Both the position numbers and the translations under genes were made by a program. 64,000 bases of DNA from Streptomyces katrae (GTDB taxonomy: Bacteria > Actinomycetota > Actinomycetes > Streptomycetales > Streptomycetaceae): assembly GCF_000717655.1 (NCBI RefSeq), contig NZ_JNZY01000014.1, positions 124,001 to 188,000 on the forward strand, read 5' to 3'. Below the pieces are notes generated by a model. It worked only from the letters and a program-made list of their open reading frames with translations. It made no database searches and was not told the origin of the DNA. Shown here piece after piece: positions 24,421 to 34,147 of this stretch (the stretch's first letter is position 1; each line of letters opens with the position of its first letter).

Positions 24421-25380
24421 ATGAACCACAACGCACCCCTCCCCCTCGCCCACCTCACCGGCAGCCGCCCCCTCGTGCTGAGCCTCGCCCAGCTCCGCGA
24501 GCACGGCGTGAGCGCCTCCGACGCCGCCGCGCGGCCCTGGCAGGAGATCCTGCCGGGGGTGTTCCTCCTCCACGCGGGCGCCGCGACCAGCGAGGAGCGC
24601 CTGCACGCCGCCCTGCTGTACGCGGGCCGCCGCGGCGGCGAGGCCATGATCACCGGGCTGGCCGCGCTCGCGCTGTACCGGTTCGGCTCCGCCCCCGCAC
24701 TCACCGCCCTCGCGCAGATCGACGTGCTGGTGCCGCACACCCGCCGGCTCCGCTCCGTCGGCAGCGTGCGGATCGTGCGCTCGCACACCCCGCCCCGGCC
24801 GCAGCAGGTGACGGGGCTGCCCGTGGCACCCGCGGCCCGGGCCGTGGCCGACGCCGTCGCCCAGCTCTCCGACGCCGGGACCGTACGCCGCCTGCTGAGC
24901 GAGGCCGTTCGGGCGGGGCACTGCGAACCCGCCGCCGTCGTACGGGAGCTGACGGTGGCCCGGCTGCTGAACCGGCCCCACGTGGTGGACGCCGTCGAGG
25001 CCCTGCTCGCCGAGGGCCGGGCCATCGCCGAGGACCGGCTGTACCAGCTCGTACGGGGCTACGAGCTGCCCGAGCCGGTCTGGAACGTGGATCTGCGCCT
25101 GCCCGGCGGCCCGCACCTGGGCGGGGTCGACGCGTTCTGGCCCGAGCAGGCCGTCGCCGTGGAGATCGACACCCGCGCGCCCCGGCAGGGCGAGGACGAG
25201 CAGTTCTCCGAGGCCGTCCGCAAGCGGGAGAGCCTGGAACGGGTCGGGGTGACCGTCCTGCACATCACCCCGCGCAAGCTCCGCGACTGGCCCGAGCAGC
25301 AGGCCGCGGTCGTCCGGACCGCCCTGGCGGCGTCGGCCGACCGCGAGCCGGCCGCCTACCTGGTCGTACTCCCCCGGTGA
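24421..25380 (+). CDS. AbiEi-antitoxin/DUF559-like protein with endonuclease-type fold
   Basis: The 319-residue cytosolic protein starts with a winged-helix-like segment (LTGSRPLVLSLAQLREHGVSASDAAARPWQEILPGVFLL) of the kind seen in AbiEi-type antitoxin regulators. Its C-terminal 90 residues, LGGVDAFWPEQAVAVEIDT ... FSEAVRKRESLERVGVTVLHITPRKL, follow the D-x(n)-E-x-D ... K pattern of Vsr/DUF559 restriction-endonuclease-like folds. Single proteins of this layout are common in actinomycetes without a toxin partner, and none is visible here. Whether the nuclease site is active is open. I chose the ATG at 24421. An upstream GTG-type start is possible but reaches into the leader. Confidence 0.75.
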   Translation: MNHNAPLPLAHLTGSRPLVLSLAQLREHGVSASDAAARPWQEILPGVFLLHAGAATSEERLHAALLYAGRRGGEAMITGLAALALYRFGSAPALTALAQIDVLVPHTRRLRSVGSVRIVRSHTPPRPQQVTGLPVAPAARAVADAVAQLSDAGTVRRLLSEAVRAGHCEPAAVVRELTVARLLNRPHVVDAVEALLAEGRAIAEDRLYQLVRGYELPEPVWNVDLRLPGGPHLGGVDAFWPEQAVAVEIDTRAPRQGEDEQFSEAVRKRESLERVGVTVLHITPRKLRDWPEQQAAVVRTALAASADREPAAYLVVLPR

Positions 25381-25385
25381 AGGGC

Positions 25386-25403
25386 GACCGGCGCCGGCCG
25401 GTC
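25386..25403 (+). terminator. Small hairpin after the AbiEi-like gene
   Basis: GACCGGC-GCCG-GCCGGTC, a 7-bp stem with a 4-base loop 5 bases past the stop. It may attenuate transcription into the ABATE-domain gene 45 bases further on. Confidence 0.4.
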
Positions 25404-25448
25404 ACGTACGCTCGACGGATCGGCAGGCATGCACGGAGGAGCGGCGGG

Positions 25449-25910
25449 ATGGCGACAGAGGCGGCGGATCCCCGCCCGCTGACGGGCGGACCGATCGCCC
25501 TGGACCTGCTGAACACGCGCTGGACCCAGGACGGCGAGTCCGCCGACCTCTTCGCCGGCGCCTTCGGGCTGACCCGGGTCGAGGGGCTCGCGATCTGGCT
25601 GCGCACCGCCGGGCTGGCCGGCCGCTTCCGCGCCGACGCCGCGACCCTCGTCCATCTGCTGACCGCCCGCGAGGCGCTGACCCGCGCCGTCGCGGACCCG
25701 GCCGACGCGAGTGCGCGCGCCCTGATCGACGCCGTCCTGGAGCACGGGCGGATCCGGGTCACCCTGACCGCCGAGGGCCCGGGCGAGCGGGCGGAGTTCG
25801 ACGACCCGGCCTGGGGTCCGGCCTGGACGGCCGCCCGCGACTACCTGGAGCTGCTGGTCTCGGCGCCCGAGCGGCTCCGCGAGCACCGCGCGCGCACGCG
25901 CGAGCGCTGA
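25449..25910 (+). CDS. ABATE-domain protein lacking the CGNR zinc finger
   Basis: The 153-residue product matches the N-terminal ABATE domain of CGNR-type putative stress regulators: ALDLLNTRW near residues 17-25, and an arginine-rich REALTRAVADP segment. Typical family members continue for about 40 more residues with a C-terminal CGNR zinc finger that binds DNA. Here the protein ends in LREHRARTRER with no cysteine at all. The ATG at 25449 has GGAGGAG upstream. Either this is a natural short form without DNA binding or the 3' end was lost; the stop at 25908-25910 is followed by no recognisable finger in any frame. Confidence 0.75.
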   Translation: MATEAADPRPLTGGPIALDLLNTRWTQDGESADLFAGAFGLTRVEGLAIWLRTAGLAGRFRADAATLVHLLTAREALTRAVADPADASARALIDAVLEHGRIRVTLTAEGPGERAEFDDPAWGPAWTAARDYLELLVSAPERLREHRARTRER

Positions 25911-26183
25911 GAAGCCGGAAGTTGTCACACCCGATCTGAGACCGGGCACCGCCGCACCTCCGTCAAGAGGTCGGGAAGTCGACAAAGCAACTCTTCAATC
26001 CCTGTGTTTCGTACGGGTACGCCCCGGTACGGCCTTGATGGCACATGCCCTGAGCTGGCGGGAGTCCGCCATGTCAGGTCTCGGTCAAGACAACGCTCCC
26101 CAAAGAGCCGTCACGTGCGCAAAGCTGACCGGTCATCCGGCACCGAAATCCGGACCGTATCTTTCACTTATCCAGGGATGCTG

Positions 26184-29100
26184 ATGACCCTCGAATCCCC
26201 CAGCTCCATATCCGGGGCCAGACGCGTGGCACGCGTCGCGGCCGCGGCCGGTCTGGTCGCCGCGCTCGCGACCGCGGGCGCGATGCCCGTCTTCGCGGCC
26301 ACCGGCCCCGCTGCCGGCACCCCGGGCACCGGCCCGGCCGTCAAGTCCGCCGACCAGAAGCTCGGTTCGGCGGACGCCGAGCTGCTGCAGGAGGCCAAGG
26401 CCAAGGGTGACGCGACCGTCACCGTCATGGTGGCCACGGCCCCCGGCCAGACCAAGCAGGTCGCGGACCAGCTCACCGCGGTCCAGGGCGCCTCCGTCGG
26501 CCAGACCGACGACAAGCTCGGCTACGTGCGGGCCACGCTGCCCACCGGCAAGGCCGAGGCCGCGCTGAAGGCGGCCGGCAAGCTGTCCTCGGTGCACGCC
26601 ATGGACCTCAAGCACGAGATCCAGCTGTCGGACCCGCGCCCCGACGGCGGCAAGGAATCGGGCTCGGCGAAGAAGACCGCCTCCGAGACCTACCCGGGGC
26701 CGGACAAGAACACCCCCGCGAAGAACCCGTACAACCCGTCCTTCGAGACCGGTGCGGTGGACTTCGTCGCCAAGAACCCGCAGGCCGACGGCCGCGGCGT
26801 GACCATCGGCATCCTGGACTCGGGCGTCGACCTCGGCCACCCGGCGCTCCAGAAGACCACCACGGGCGAGCGCAAGATCGTCGACTGGGTCACCGCGACC
26901 GACCCGATCACCGACAACGACGCCACCTGGCGCGCGCAGATCACCCCGGTCGCGGCCACGGGCGGCACCTTCAGCGCCGGCGGCCAGAGCTGGAAGGCCC
27001 CGGAGGGCTCGTACCAGTGGAGCCGGTTCAGCGAGTCGATCACCGCCACCGGTGACATGAAGGGCGACGTCAACCGGGACGGGGACACCACCGACCGGTT
27101 CGGCATGCTCTACGACGCCGCCGCCGGCACCGTCCGCGTCGACACCGACCAGGACGGCGACTTCACGAACAACGAGCCGATGAAGCCGTACAAGGACGGC
27201 TACCAGATCGGCTACTTCGGCACGGACAACCCGGCGACCGACGTCGCCGAGCGCATCCCGTTCGTGATCCAGATCCGCAAGGACGTCCCGATGGACCCGC
27301 TGGGCGGGGACTGGGTCGGCAAGAAGGCCGACTTCGTCAACATCGGCATCATCGAGTCCGAGCACGGCACGCACGTCGCCGGCATCACCGCCGCCAACAG
27401 CCTCTTCGGCGGCAAGATGAACGGCGAGGCGCCCGGCGCGAAGATCGTCTCCTCGCGCGCCTGCTCCTGGTCCGGCGGCTGCACCAACGTCGCGCTGACC
27501 GAGGGCATGATCGACCTCGTCGTCAACCGCGGTGTGGACATCGTCAACATGTCCATCGGCGGCCTGCCGGCGCTGAACGACGGCAACAACGCCCGCGCCG
27601 AGCTCTACAAGAACCTCATCGACACCTACGGTGTCCAGCTCGTCATCTCGGCGGGCAACGAGGGCCCCGGTGTCAACACCATCGGCGACCCCGGTCTCGC
27701 GGACAAGGTCATCTCCGTGGGTGCCGCGGTCTCCAAGGAGACCTGGGCCGCCAACTACGGCTCCGGCGTGACCAAGAAGTACAACATGTTCCCGTTCTCC
27801 TCGCGCGGTCCGCGTGAGGACGGCGGCTTCACGCCGACCATCACCGCCCCCGGCGCTGCCATCAACACCACGCAGACCTGGCTGCCCGGCGGACCGGTGA
27901 AGGAGGCCGGCTACAGCCTGCCGGCCGGTTACTCGATGCTGCAGGGCACCTCGATGTCCTCGCCGCAGGCGGCGGGCGCCGGCGCCCTGCTGATCTCGGC
28001 CGCGAAGCAGCAGCACATCGCGCTCACCCCGGCGGGCCTGCGCGTCGCGCTCACCAGCACCGCGAAGAAGATCGACGACGTCCCGGCGCACGCCCAGGGC
28101 GCGGGTCTGATCGACATCAACGGTGCGTGGGAGTCCATCCAGCGCGGTGCCAAGGCGAACGAGTTCACCGTCAAGGCGCCCGTCGACACCGCGATCGACC
28201 AGTTCCTGAAGACCCCGGGCTTCGGCACCGGCCTCTACGACCGCGAGGGCGGCCTCAAGGTCGGCCAGAAGAAGGTCTACGACGTCGTCGTCACCCGCAC
28301 CACGGGCGTCAAGTACGGCACCCGGCACAACCTGAGCTGGCGCAACAACGACGGCACGTTCAAGGTCGTCGGCGGCTACGACTACGTCACGCTGCCGCTG
28401 AACAAGCCGGTCACCATCAAGGTCGAGGCCAAGCCCACGACGGCCGGCGTCCACAGCGGCATCCTGCAGCTGGACGACGAGACCACCGAGGGCATCGACA
28501 AGCAGATCCTGACCACGGTCGTCGCCGCCACCCCGCTGGCGAAGCCGTCGTTCACGCTGTCGGACACCTCCTCCGTCCAGCGCAACAGCCACAAGTCGTA
28601 CTTCGTGACGGTCCCGCAGGGCGCGAAGTCCCTCGAGGTCGCCCTCGGCGGTCTCGCGGCGGGCAGCCAGACGCGCTTCATCTCGATCCACCCGTACGGT
28701 GTGGGCGTCGAGGACAGCGCGACCACCATGTGCTACCCGAACTACGACAACCCGGCGAACAAGTGCCGCCCCGACCTGCGCTCGTACGAGAACCCGCAGC
28801 CGGGCGTCTGGGAGATCGAGGTCGAGTCGCGCCGTACGTCGCCGCTGCTCGACAACCCGTTCAAGCTGGACGTCAGCGTCCTCGGTGCGGCCTTCGACCC
28901 GGCGGTCAAGGTCCTGCCCGAGGTGAAGCAGGGCACCCCCGCCCCGGTCCAGTGGACGATCAAGAACGACGCCGCCGCCATCTCCGGCGGCAAGCTCCAG
29001 GGCGGTCCGCTCGGCTCCGCGAAGGTCGCCAAGCCGACCATCGCGAACGGCGAGCAGCAGACCACCACCGTCACCGTCGGTGAGGGCGTCTCGCGCCTGG

Positions 29101-29513
29101 ACGTGGCGATCGGCAACGTCTCCGACACCGGCGCCGACCTCGACCTCGACGTCTTCAAGGACGGCGTGAAGGTCGGCTCGTCCGCGGACGGCGACTCCGA
29201 GGAGGCCGTGAGCCTGATCAACCCGGCCGCCGGCACCTACACCTTCGTGGTCACCGGTTACGCCGTTCCGTCCGGCTCCACCACGTACGACTACCGCGAC
29301 GTGTACTTCTCGTCCGCCCTGGGCTCCGTCCAGGTCGACGAGGCCGCCGCGGTGAACCTCGCCAACGGCGCCTCGGCGACCGTCTCGGCGAACGTCGTGG
29401 CCAACAGCCCGGCGCCCGAGGGCCGGCAGTTCTTCGGCCAGGTCAAGCTGCTGAACGCCCGCGGCACCGCCGCCGGCACCGGCAGCGTCCAGATCGAGAA
29501 GGTCACCCCGTAG
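26184..29513 (+). CDS. Large secreted subtilisin-family (S8) serine protease
   Basis: The 1109-residue exported protease has a signal peptide (about 1-39, cleavage near VFA-A). An I9-type inhibitory propeptide follows at about 75-150, then the S8 domain with Asp212 (GILDSGVD), His394 (EHGTHVAG), oxyanion Asn492 (SAGNEGPG) and Ser590 (QGTSMSSPQ). The interval between Asp and His is about 180 residues, far longer than in subtilisin, as in tripeptidyl-peptidase-type subtilases. It holds two DxDxDG-like calcium loops (295-304 and 320-331). The C-terminal 450 residues are beta-sandwich modules. I chose ATG 26184 over 26178 by the spacing to AGGGA. A strong hairpin follows. Confidence 0.93.
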   Translation: MTLESPSSISGARRVARVAAAAGLVAALATAGAMPVFAATGPAAGTPGTGPAVKSADQKLGSADAELLQEAKAKGDATVTVMVATAPGQTKQVADQLTAVQGASVGQTDDKLGYVRATLPTGKAEAALKAAGKLSSVHAMDLKHEIQLSDPRPDGGKESGSAKKTASETYPGPDKNTPAKNPYNPSFETGAVDFVAKNPQADGRGVTIGILDSGVDLGHPALQKTTTGERKIVDWVTATDPITDNDATWRAQITPVAATGGTFSAGGQSWKAPEGSYQWSRFSESITATGDMKGDVNRDGDTTDRFGMLYDAAAGTVRVDTDQDGDFTNNEPMKPYKDGYQIGYFGTDNPATDVAERIPFVIQIRKDVPMDPLGGDWVGKKADFVNIGIIESEHGTHVAGITAANSLFGGKMNGEAPGAKIVSSRACSWSGGCTNVALTEGMIDLVVNRGVDIVNMSIGGLPALNDGNNARAELYKNLIDTYGVQLVISAGNEGPGVNTIGDPGLADKVISVGAAVSKETWAANYGSGVTKKYNMFPFSSRGPREDGGFTPTITAPGAAINTTQTWLPGGPVKEAGYSLPAGYSMLQGTSMSSPQAAGAGALLISAAKQQHIALTPAGLRVALTSTAKKIDDVPAHAQGAGLIDINGAWESIQRGAKANEFTVKAPVDTAIDQFLKTPGFGTGLYDREGGLKVGQKKVYDVVVTRTTGVKYGTRHNLSWRNNDGTFKVVGGYDYVTLPLNKPVTIKVEAKPTTAGVHSGILQLDDETTEGIDKQILTTVVAATPLAKPSFTLSDTSSVQRNSHKSYFVTVPQGAKSLEVALGGLAAGSQTRFISIHPYGVGVEDSATTMCYPNYDNPANKCRPDLRSYENPQPGVWEIEVESRRTSPLLDNPFKLDVSVLGAAFDPAVKVLPEVKQGTPAPVQWTIKNDAAAISGGKLQGGPLGSAKVAKPTIANGEQQTTTVTVGEGVSRLDVAIGNVSDTGADLDLDVFKDGVKVGSSADGDSEEAVSLINPAAGTYTFVVTGYAVPSGSTTYDYRDVYFSSALGSVQVDEAAAVNLANGASATVSANVVANSPAPEGRQFFGQVKLLNARGTAAGTGSVQIEKVTP

Positions 29514-29537
29514 CACCACCGGATCCACGGATCCACA

Positions 29538-29574
29538 CCGAAGGGGCGGTGCCGACCGGGCACCGCCCCTTCGG
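29538..29574 (+). terminator. Terminator of the subtilase gene
   Basis: Perfect 16-bp inverted repeat (29538-29553 with 29559-29574), 5-base loop, followed by GCTTTC, 24 bases past the stop. Confidence 0.88.
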
Positions 29575-29626
29575 GCTTTCCGTACGCCGCAGGCCTGACT
29601 ACCGGACGGTAACCGGGTTCACACCC

Positions 29627-29650
29627 CGGACACTGTCCGTTCCTCGGACA
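29627..29650. promoter_or_regulatory. Palindromic operator upstream of asd (CGGACACTGTCCG and TGTCCG-N5-CGGACA)
   Basis: Two overlapping perfect inverted repeats: CGGACA-C-TGTCCG at 29627-29639, and TGTCCG-TTCCT-CGGACA at 29634-29650 with its first T at 29634 matched loosely. The second has the same GTCCG-N5-CGGAC core as the twin operator before permease 3. It lies about 80 bases before the asd start codon, in the promoter region. Confidence 0.6.
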
Positions 29651-29686
29651 ATGGATTGGACAAGCCTCGTGGGGTCGAACGCATGA

Positions 29687-30757
<1,071 letters not shown>

Positions 30758-30775
30758 GCCTCCGGCCGAGCGGAT

Positions 30776-30805
30776 GGGGCGGCACCGGCCGGTGCCGCCC
30801 CTTTT
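30776..30805. terminator. Intrinsic terminator after asd
   Basis: GGGGCGGCACCGG directly followed by its reverse complement (30776-30788 and 30789-30801) and then TTTT. It is shared with the convergent DUF1203 gene. Confidence 0.88.
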
Positions 30806-30828
30806 GCGTTCCCGTCGGCCGTCAGCCG

Positions 30829-31350
30829 TCAGGGCCGGCGGGCCTCGAAGAGGAAGCAGCCGAATTCGGTGGCGCGGACGTGCACGAGGGCGACCTCCGG
30901 GTCGGCGAAGGCCTGCGACAGCGCCTCCTCCAGCTCCGCGTCCGGCTCCTCGCCGAGGGACAGGGCGCGACCGCCGAGGATGCGGCCCCCGGCGTCGTAG
31001 CGGCGCGCCGTGCGCAGGGCCCCGGCCTGGGCGAACGGGTATCCGGATCCCTCGGCCGGCCCGCCGCAGTCGGCGGCGTGGATGAACACCGGGCCCTGCT
31101 CGTCGTACGCGCCCGGGTCGGCGCCGGTCTCGGCGGCCCAGCGGCGCAGTGGTGCGTACGAGACGAGGGCGATCCGCTCCCCGGGGCGGCTGCGGCGCAG
31201 GCAGCAGCGCAGCGGGGCGCCGCCCTCGGGGTCCTCGTAGGGCAGGCAGGGCCGGCCGGCGTCGTCACGGACGCGCAGGCCGGCGAGGGCGGCGGGGGCG
31301 AGGGGGCGTACGGCGTGGAGCGCCGGTCGGGGCGCGGAATGCGTGGTCAT
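30829..31350 (-). CDS. DUF1203 family protein
   Basis: The 173-residue cytosolic protein carries the DUF1203 pattern: PLRCCLRRSRPGERIALVSYAPL near 49-71, DEQGPVFIHAADC with a conserved His-Ala-x-x-Cys, and a C-terminal VHVRATEFGCFLFEARR. The cluster of cysteines and histidines might bind metal, but the family has no known function. I chose the ATG at 31350. The ribosome binding site is weak. It is divergent from the second pepN and convergent with asd. Confidence 0.85.
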   Translation of the reverse strand: MTTHSAPRPALHAVRPLAPAALAGLRVRDDAGRPCLPYEDPEGGAPLRCCLRRSRPGERIALVSYAPLRRWAAETGADPGAYDEQGPVFIHAADCGGPAEGSGYPFAQAGALRTARRYDAGGRILGGRALSLGEEPDAELEEALSQAFADPEVALVHVRATEFGCFLFEARRP

Positions 31351-31491
31351 GCCGTCCAGGGTGCGCGCCCGGACGCGGAGAAGCTGGCGGAAATCGGACG
31401 CCGCGTTTCGCCCGTGGATTACTCCAGGGCGTCTGGTCTGCGCCACGTGGAAGGATGGCGGGGCAACGTCACCATCGAAGGAGATGAACGC

Positions 31492-34083
31492 GTGCCTGGC
31501 ACGAATCTGACCCGTGAAGAGGCTCAGCAGCGGGCGAAGCTGCTCAGCGTCGACTCGTACGAGATCGACCTCGACCTGAGCGGGGCGCAGGAGGGCGGCA
31601 CGTACCCCTCCGTGACCACCGTGCGCTTCCAGTCCGCCGAGGCGGGCGCGGAGACCTTCATCGACCTGGTCGCTCCGGCCGTGCACGAGGTCGTCCTCAA
31701 CGGCAAGTCCCTGGACGTGGCCGAGGTCTTCCGGGACTCGCGCATCGCGCTGAAGCACCTCGCGGCCGGGGCCAACGAGCTGAAGGTCGTCGCGGACTGC
31801 GCGTACACCAACACGGGCGAGGGCCTGCACCGCTTCGTCGACCCGGTCGACCAGCAGGCCTACCTGTACACCCAGTTCGAGGTGCCGGACGCGCGGCGGG
31901 TGTTCGCCAGCTTCGAGCAGCCCGACCTGAAGGCGACGTTCCGGTTCACGGTGACGGCCCCCGAGGGCTGGAAGGTCATCTCGAACTCCCCGACGCCGGA
32001 CGCCGCGGACGTCAAGGACAACGTCTGGCGCTTCGAGCCGACGCCGCGCATCTCCACGTACATCACGGCGCTGATCGTCGGCCCGTACCACGCGGTGCAC
32101 AGCTCGTACGAGGGCCCGAACGGCCAGTCGGTGCCGCTCGGCATCTACTGCCGGCCGTCGCTCGCCGAGTTCCTGGACGCCGACGCGATCTTCGCCGTCA
32201 CGCGTCAGGGCTTCGACTGGTTCCAGGAGAAGTTCGCGTACGACTACCCCTTCGCCAAGTACGACCAGCTCTTCGTCCCCGAGTTCAACGCGGGTGCGAT
32301 GGAGAACGCGGGCGCGGTCACCATCCGCGACCAGTACGTCTTCCGCTCGAAGGTGACGGACGCGGCGTACGAGGGCCGCGCCGAGACGATCCTCCACGAG
32401 CTCGCCCACATGTGGTTCGGCGACCTGGTCACCATGGAGTGGTGGAACGACCTTTGGCTGAACGAGTCGTTCGCGACGTACACCTCGATCGCCTGCCAGG
32501 CGTACGCCGAGGGCACGAAGTGGCCGCAGGCGTGGACGACGTTCGCCAACTCGATGAAGACCTGGGCGTACCGGCAGGACCAGCTGCCGTCCACGCACCC
32601 GATCATGGCCGACATCCGTGACCTGGACGACGTCCTGGTCAACTTCGACGGCATCACGTACGCCAAGGGCGCCTCGGTGCTCAAGCAGCTCGTCGCCTAC
32701 GTGGGCACCGACGCCTTCTTCAAGGGCGTGCAGGCGTACTTCAAGGCGCACGCGTTCGGGAACACGCGCCTTTCGGACCTGCTGGGCGCCCTCGAGGAGA
32801 CCTCGGGCCGTGACCTGACCACCTGGTCGAAGGCATGGCTGGAGACGGCCGGCATCAACATCCTGCGGCCCGGGATCGAGACGGACGCGGCGGGGAACAT
32901 CACCGCGTTCGCCGTGCGCCAGGAGGCCCCGGCGCTGCCCGCGGGCGCCAAGGGCGAGCCGACGCTGCGGCCGCACCGGATCGCGATCGGCCTGTACGAC
33001 CTGGACGGCGGCAAGCTCGTCCGTACGGACCGGATCGAGCTGGACATCGACGGCGAGCTGACGGAGGTGCCGGAGCTGGTCGGCCGGGCCCGTCCGGCGG
33101 TCGTGCTGCTGAACGACGACGACCTGTCGTACGCCAAGGTCCGTCTGGACGAGGTCTCCCTCGCCAACGTCACCGCGCACCTGGGCGACTTCACCGAGTC
33201 GCTGCCGCGGGCGCTGTGCTGGGCCTCGGCGTGGGACATGACCCGCGACGGCGAACTGGCCACGCGCGACTACCTCGCCCTCGTCCTGTCGGGCATCGGC
33301 AAGGAGTCGGACATCGGCGTCGTCCAGTCGCTGCACCGTCAGGTGAAGCTGGCCGTCGACCTGTACGCCGACCCGGCATGGCGGGAGCAGGGCCTGGCGA
33401 CCTGGACCGAGGCGACGCTGGAGCACCTGCGCGGCGCCGAGCCGGGCAGCGACCACCAGCTGGCGTGGGCCCGCGCGTTCGCGGCCACGGCCCGCACCGA
33501 GGGGCAGCTGACCTACCTGTCCGCGCTGCTGGACGGTTCGGCGGAGGTCGAGGGCCTGGTCGTCGACACCGAGCTGCGATGGGCGTTCCTGGAGCGCCTG
33601 GTCGCCACGGGCGTGCTGGGCGAGCCTGCCATCGCGGCGGAGCTGCAGCGCGACCGCACGGCGGCGGGCGAGCGCCACGCGGCCACCGCGCGGGCCGCGC
33701 GTCCGACGGCGGAGGCCAAGGCCGAGGCGTGGGCCTCGGTGGTGGACTCGGCGGACCTGCCGAACGCGGTGCAGGAGGCCGTGATCGGCGGCTTCGTCCA
33801 GACCGACCAGCGCGAGCTGCTGGCCCCTTACACCGAGAAGTACTTCGCGGTGATCAAGGGGATCTGGGAAAACCGCAGCCACGAGATCGCCCAGCAGATC
33901 GCGGTGGGCCTGTACCCGTCCCTGCAGGTCTCCCCGGAGACCCTGGCGGCGACGGACGCGTGGCTGACCTCGGCGCAGCCGAACGCGGCCCTGCGCCGCC
34001 TGGTCTCGGAGTCCCGCTCGGGCGTGGAACGCGCCCTGAAGGCCCAGTCCGCAGACGCGGCCTCGGCCTCGGCCTCGGCCTGA
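31492..34083 (+). CDS. pepN: Aminopeptidase N, M1 family (copy 2)
   Basis: An 863-residue cytosolic zinc aminopeptidase with GAMEN at 268-272, HELAH at 302-306 and Glu325 in LWLNESFA. The sequence follows the Streptomyces lividans-type PepN I remember, a broad-specificity enzyme active on alanine, lysine and leucine p-nitroanilides. The GTG at 31492 has GAAGGAGA eight bases upstream. An ATG at 31484 is out of frame. It is clearly paralogous to the copy at 21704-24262 over the full length, down to the shared VPGxNLxRxEA start. Confidence 0.95.
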   Translation: MPGTNLTREEAQQRAKLLSVDSYEIDLDLSGAQEGGTYPSVTTVRFQSAEAGAETFIDLVAPAVHEVVLNGKSLDVAEVFRDSRIALKHLAAGANELKVVADCAYTNTGEGLHRFVDPVDQQAYLYTQFEVPDARRVFASFEQPDLKATFRFTVTAPEGWKVISNSPTPDAADVKDNVWRFEPTPRISTYITALIVGPYHAVHSSYEGPNGQSVPLGIYCRPSLAEFLDADAIFAVTRQGFDWFQEKFAYDYPFAKYDQLFVPEFNAGAMENAGAVTIRDQYVFRSKVTDAAYEGRAETILHELAHMWFGDLVTMEWWNDLWLNESFATYTSIACQAYAEGTKWPQAWTTFANSMKTWAYRQDQLPSTHPIMADIRDLDDVLVNFDGITYAKGASVLKQLVAYVGTDAFFKGVQAYFKAHAFGNTRLSDLLGALEETSGRDLTTWSKAWLETAGINILRPGIETDAAGNITAFAVRQEAPALPAGAKGEPTLRPHRIAIGLYDLDGGKLVRTDRIELDIDGELTEVPELVGRARPAVVLLNDDDLSYAKVRLDEVSLANVTAHLGDFTESLPRALCWASAWDMTRDGELATRDYLALVLSGIGKESDIGVVQSLHRQVKLAVDLYADPAWREQGLATWTEATLEHLRGAEPGSDHQLAWARAFAATARTEGQLTYLSALLDGSAEVEGLVVDTELRWAFLERLVATGVLGEPAIAAELQRDRTAAGERHAATARAARPTAEAKAEAWASVVDSADLPNAVQEAVIGGFVQTDQRELLAPYTEKYFAVIKGIWENRSHEIAQQIAVGLYPSLQVSPETLAATDAWLTSAQPNAALRRLVSESRSGVERALKAQSADAASASASA

Positions 34084-34094
34084 CCCCACCCCCC

Positions 34095-34126
34095 GTGGGC
34101 CCGCCGAGCACGTTCGGCGGGCCCAC
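34095..34126. terminator. Bidirectional terminator between pepN copy 2 and the LysR gene
   Basis: Perfect 13-bp inverted repeat (34095-34107 with 34114-34126), 6-base loop, between convergent stops at 34083 and 34148. Confidence 0.85.
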
Positions 34127-34147
34127 CGGGCACGGGGCAGAGACGGC

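Noticed and set aside
26133..29528. An 1131-codon open frame antisense to the subtilase
   Set aside because: It has shadow composition (Val/Asp/Arg/Leu/Gly) and no start signal or family resemblance.
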